Positions 6,501 through 7,203 of a stretch of 7,203 nucleotides of DNA are shown here, piece by piece. Position numbers and translations under genes: made by a program. The DNA lies in NCBI GenBank assembly GCA_021129785.1, contig JAJOKQ010000122.1:1-7203 (forward strand), in the 5' to 3' direction. The notes under the pieces were generated by a model that did no database searches, was not told the DNA's origin, and worked only from the letters and a program-made list of their open reading frames with translations. Numbering within the stretch: position 1 is the first letter of the stretch; each line of letters begins with the position of its first letter. Origin of the DNA: Clostridiales bacterium. Lineage in GTDB: Bacteria > Bacillota > Clostridia > Peptostreptococcales > NVVX01.

Positions 6501-7042
6501 ACAATCGCTCCTCGTATACTAAAATCTCCTATTTTTTCTACTCTCTCTGTGCGAATATACCCTTGGGTAACTAAATTTTTTATGGTCTCCCCCAAATCTA
6601 TTTCTTCTCCCACTTTAATTTTCAAACTATATTCACAAAAAAAATTAGGTGGAGTAAGCCTTAGTAAAAGCGCCCCTATAGAAGCTATTACTACACTCTT
6701 TTCATTCTTAATTAGTTTTTCAAGAACTGAACTTCTTTCGTGTTCTTGTGAGTGCCATGTTGTTTCTACATCGTAGTACATCACTTCTTTTGACCTAAAC
6801 AAACTAACTTTATCACCTAAGTAAAATTTTAAATCTTGAAATATTTTTTTAGCTTCTAAGTCATTATACGTAAGTATGCATATTTGTTTGTTAGTATCAC
6901 AATGGATTGCCGCAATCATATGGGCTTTTTGTGAATCGGTCAGACCATGTAGCGCAAGAATATTTTTTTTTGTTTTTGCCGATGATATAACTCGTTTATA
7001 ATCAACTGATTTTTTTATTGGTTCTAAAAGAATATTTTTCAT
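3533..7042 (-). CDS. mfd: Transcription-repair coupling factor Mfd (TRCF translocase)
   Basis: A full-length Mfd of 1169 residues, close to the 1150-1180 usual for the family. Mfd binds RNA polymerase stalled at DNA damage, translocates along upstream DNA to dislodge it, and recruits UvrA for nucleotide excision repair. The N-terminal UvrB-like module (about 1-230) has a degenerate P-loop around 31-45 (LHGLTDSQKAH), as expected for a domain that no longer uses ATP. R177, R193 and F197 align with the E. coli D2 residues R165, R181 and F185 linked to UvrA binding. The RNA polymerase interaction domain is about 500-560 (VVHESHGIGKYAG, then DYLKISY and LYVP). The RecG-like motor has Walker A GDVGYGKT (652-659), DEEQ (753-756), TATP (779-782), motif VI QLRGRVGR (922-929) and the TRG segment RGAGNILGGEQHG (977-989). 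The TRCF C-terminal domain is about 1020-1140. The ATG is preceded by AGGAG (7050-7054) with 7-nt spacing. It ends in TGA. All key motifs look intact. Confidence 0.98.
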   Translation of the reverse strand: MKNILLEPIKKSVDYKRVISSAKTKKNILALHGLTDSQKAHMIAAIHCDTNKQICILTYNDLEAKKIFQDLKFYLGDKVSLFRSKEVMYYDVETTWHSQEHERSSVLEKLIKNEKSVVIASIGALLLRLTPPNFFCEYSLKIKVGEEIDLGETIKNLVTQGYIRTERVEKIGDFSIRGAIVDVFSASTEHPVRIELFDNEVDSIRFFDVKTQKSVEKIDTISIYPVLEIILEPSKIKGAIKSILKELNKAKLKHSDSIKERLEKKTVQKIEKLEQMSQFKGADLYMPYIYKERTSLIDYLRPDALVFIDEPSRVKEKIEVLTAEFNENFKTLLERGEVLPGQSERILTYNEIVESFKKHTVITMSLLSKQNLDFPPMEITNFVTRDVQSFHGKTNVLVEELKAFLKRGYKIVLLPGTEDKAKRLEELLKEREMSASLVKADEQSIVARHISIVRGSIQKGFEYVDSKYVLISDYEIYGVHKQKKNKRKRDDARAIPNYLELKIGDFVVHESHGIGKYAGIEELIVKGIKKDYLKISYSGEDNLYVPTDQMNLIQKYIGSEAARPKLNKMGGSEWIKTKARVKAAIEDMTEDLLRLYAERENDIGHAFEVDTDWQRQFEALFPYEETADQLISIEEVKKDMEKPRAMDRLLCGDVGYGKTEVAIRAAFKAVMGNKQVAVLVPTTILAQQHYNSFVQRFSGFPVNIEMLSRFRTPAQQKAIIKTVKQGNIDILIGTHRILSKDLEFNDLGLVVVDEEQRFGVKHKEALKRLKKSVDVLTLTATPIPRTLHMSMVGIRDISTIEDPPEERLPIQTYVIAHNNNIIEDAITREIARNGQIYYVYNRVQGIHKIANKLAKLVPQAKIAVAHGQMGERQLEKLMLDYYKGEFDILVCTTIIETGLDISNVNTIIIHDADKLGLSQLYQLRGRVGRTNRQAYAYLTYEKNKVLTEIAEKRLKAIKEFTEFGAGFKVAMRDLEIRGAGNILGGEQHGNMSSIGYDLYVKMISEAVSKLKGEKQVTLIETTIELSVDAFIPEKYIRDQNQKIEIYKKIASIRDLESMYEIEEEVEDRFGDIPVSVRNLLLISYTKAVARNANITSITQREKYVYILFGDGISNNLENISEVLRIYSKQVVFHATKDPHLTYEIKEKDQYKFLQNLKDLIENISGVKTN

Positions 7043-7083
7043 TTAATTACTCCTAGAGTGTGAAAAAAAGGTTTCACCATATT

Positions 7084-7203
7084 TTACCCATTGTATTTGT
7101 TCATAGCTTCTTCTATATTTTCTTCTAAAATTGATTCTATTGTTAGCGCCGCTTTATTTATTGATTCATTTATCAACGATACTTCTTCTTTTCTAAATCT
7201 ACT
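7084..7203 (-). CDS. pth: Peptidyl-tRNA hydrolase, C-terminal 39 codons (partial)
   Basis: Only the 3' end lies in the window: 39 sense codons followed by TAA at 7086-7084. The tail contains a KEE segment, an amphipathic helix rich in I, A and E, and ends in EEAMNKYNG. This matches the C-terminal helix of bacterial Pth (spoVC in Bacillus), where an 'AMN.(Y/F)N' ending is common. Pth is a cytosolic monomer that hydrolyses the ester bond of peptidyl-tRNAs released by abortive translation, recycling the tRNA. The catalytic His/Asp/Asn residues are upstream and not visible. The gene directly upstream of mfd is pth in many clostridia; in Bacillus the small fin (yabK) gene lies between them, and here there is no room for it. 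The 41-bp gap to mfd and lack of a terminator suggest co-transcription. The call rests on a short C-terminal match plus synteny. Confidence 0.85.
   Translation of the reverse strand, partial: SRFRKEEVSLINESINKAALTIESILEENIEEAMNKYNG

Noticed and set aside
6381..6776. 131-codon plus-strand open frame inside mfd
   Set aside because: Antisense to the conserved UvrB-like and UvrA-binding region of Mfd. No domain or ribosome site of its own was recognised.
7060..7077. Short inverted repeat (GTGAAA / TTTCAC, 6-base loop) between pth and mfd
   Set aside because: Only six base pairs, mostly A-T, with no U-run after it in the direction of transcription and an mfd ribosome site close behind. Not a credible terminator.
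1..7203. CRISPR arrays, insertion sequences, prophage or transferred islands, tRNA or rRNA genes
   Set aside because: No regularly spaced repeats, transposase motifs, terminal inverted repeats with target duplications, or cloverleaf and rRNA signatures were seen. Base composition looks even and gene order is that of a conserved chromosomal block.

Overview
The window holds a compact run of minus-strand genes, read from right to left, from a low-GC endospore-forming Firmicute, most likely a clostridium. Endospore formation is indicated by SpoVT and a SpoVB-family protein. Low GC is shown by the AT-rich codons and intergenic DNA. The Clostridia suggestion rests on gene order: a PpiC-type foldase lipoprotein sits between mfd and spoVT, and nothing lies between pth and mfd, where Bacillus has fin (yabK). 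I cannot assign a genus.

Layout in the direction of transcription: the last 39 codons of pth (peptidyl-tRNA hydrolase, 7203-7084); mfd (transcription-repair coupling factor, 7042-3533); a prsA-like peptidyl-prolyl isomerase lipoprotein (3475-2516, with a start three codons downstream of the longest reading frame); spoVT (GTG start, 2422-1874); a SpoVB/YabM-family multispanning flippase (TTG start, 1777-170). Positions 1-169 hold no gene. They carry a perfect-consensus vegetative promoter (TTGACA, 17 bp, TATAAT) firing leftward out of the window. All plus-strand open frames look like shadows of these genes.

Functionally this is a conserved housekeeping and sporulation block: translation recycling (Pth), DNA repair at stalled RNA polymerase (Mfd), folding of exported proteins (PrsA), late forespore gene control (SpoVT) and lipid-linked envelope or cortex precursor transport (SpoVB family). 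The genes are ordinary; the control regions are the interesting part. Upstream of spoVT there is a candidate sigma-G promoter. Immediately upstream of that promoter is a 7-base perfect complement of the spoVT Shine-Dalgarno sequence. Read-through mRNA from prsA would therefore contain a sequestering arm that forespore-initiated mRNA would lack. Between spoVT and the flippase gene lie two abutting stem-loops, one with a 14-bp stem and one with a perfect 8-bp stem. No new enzyme system, mobile element, CRISPR array or stable RNA gene was seen.
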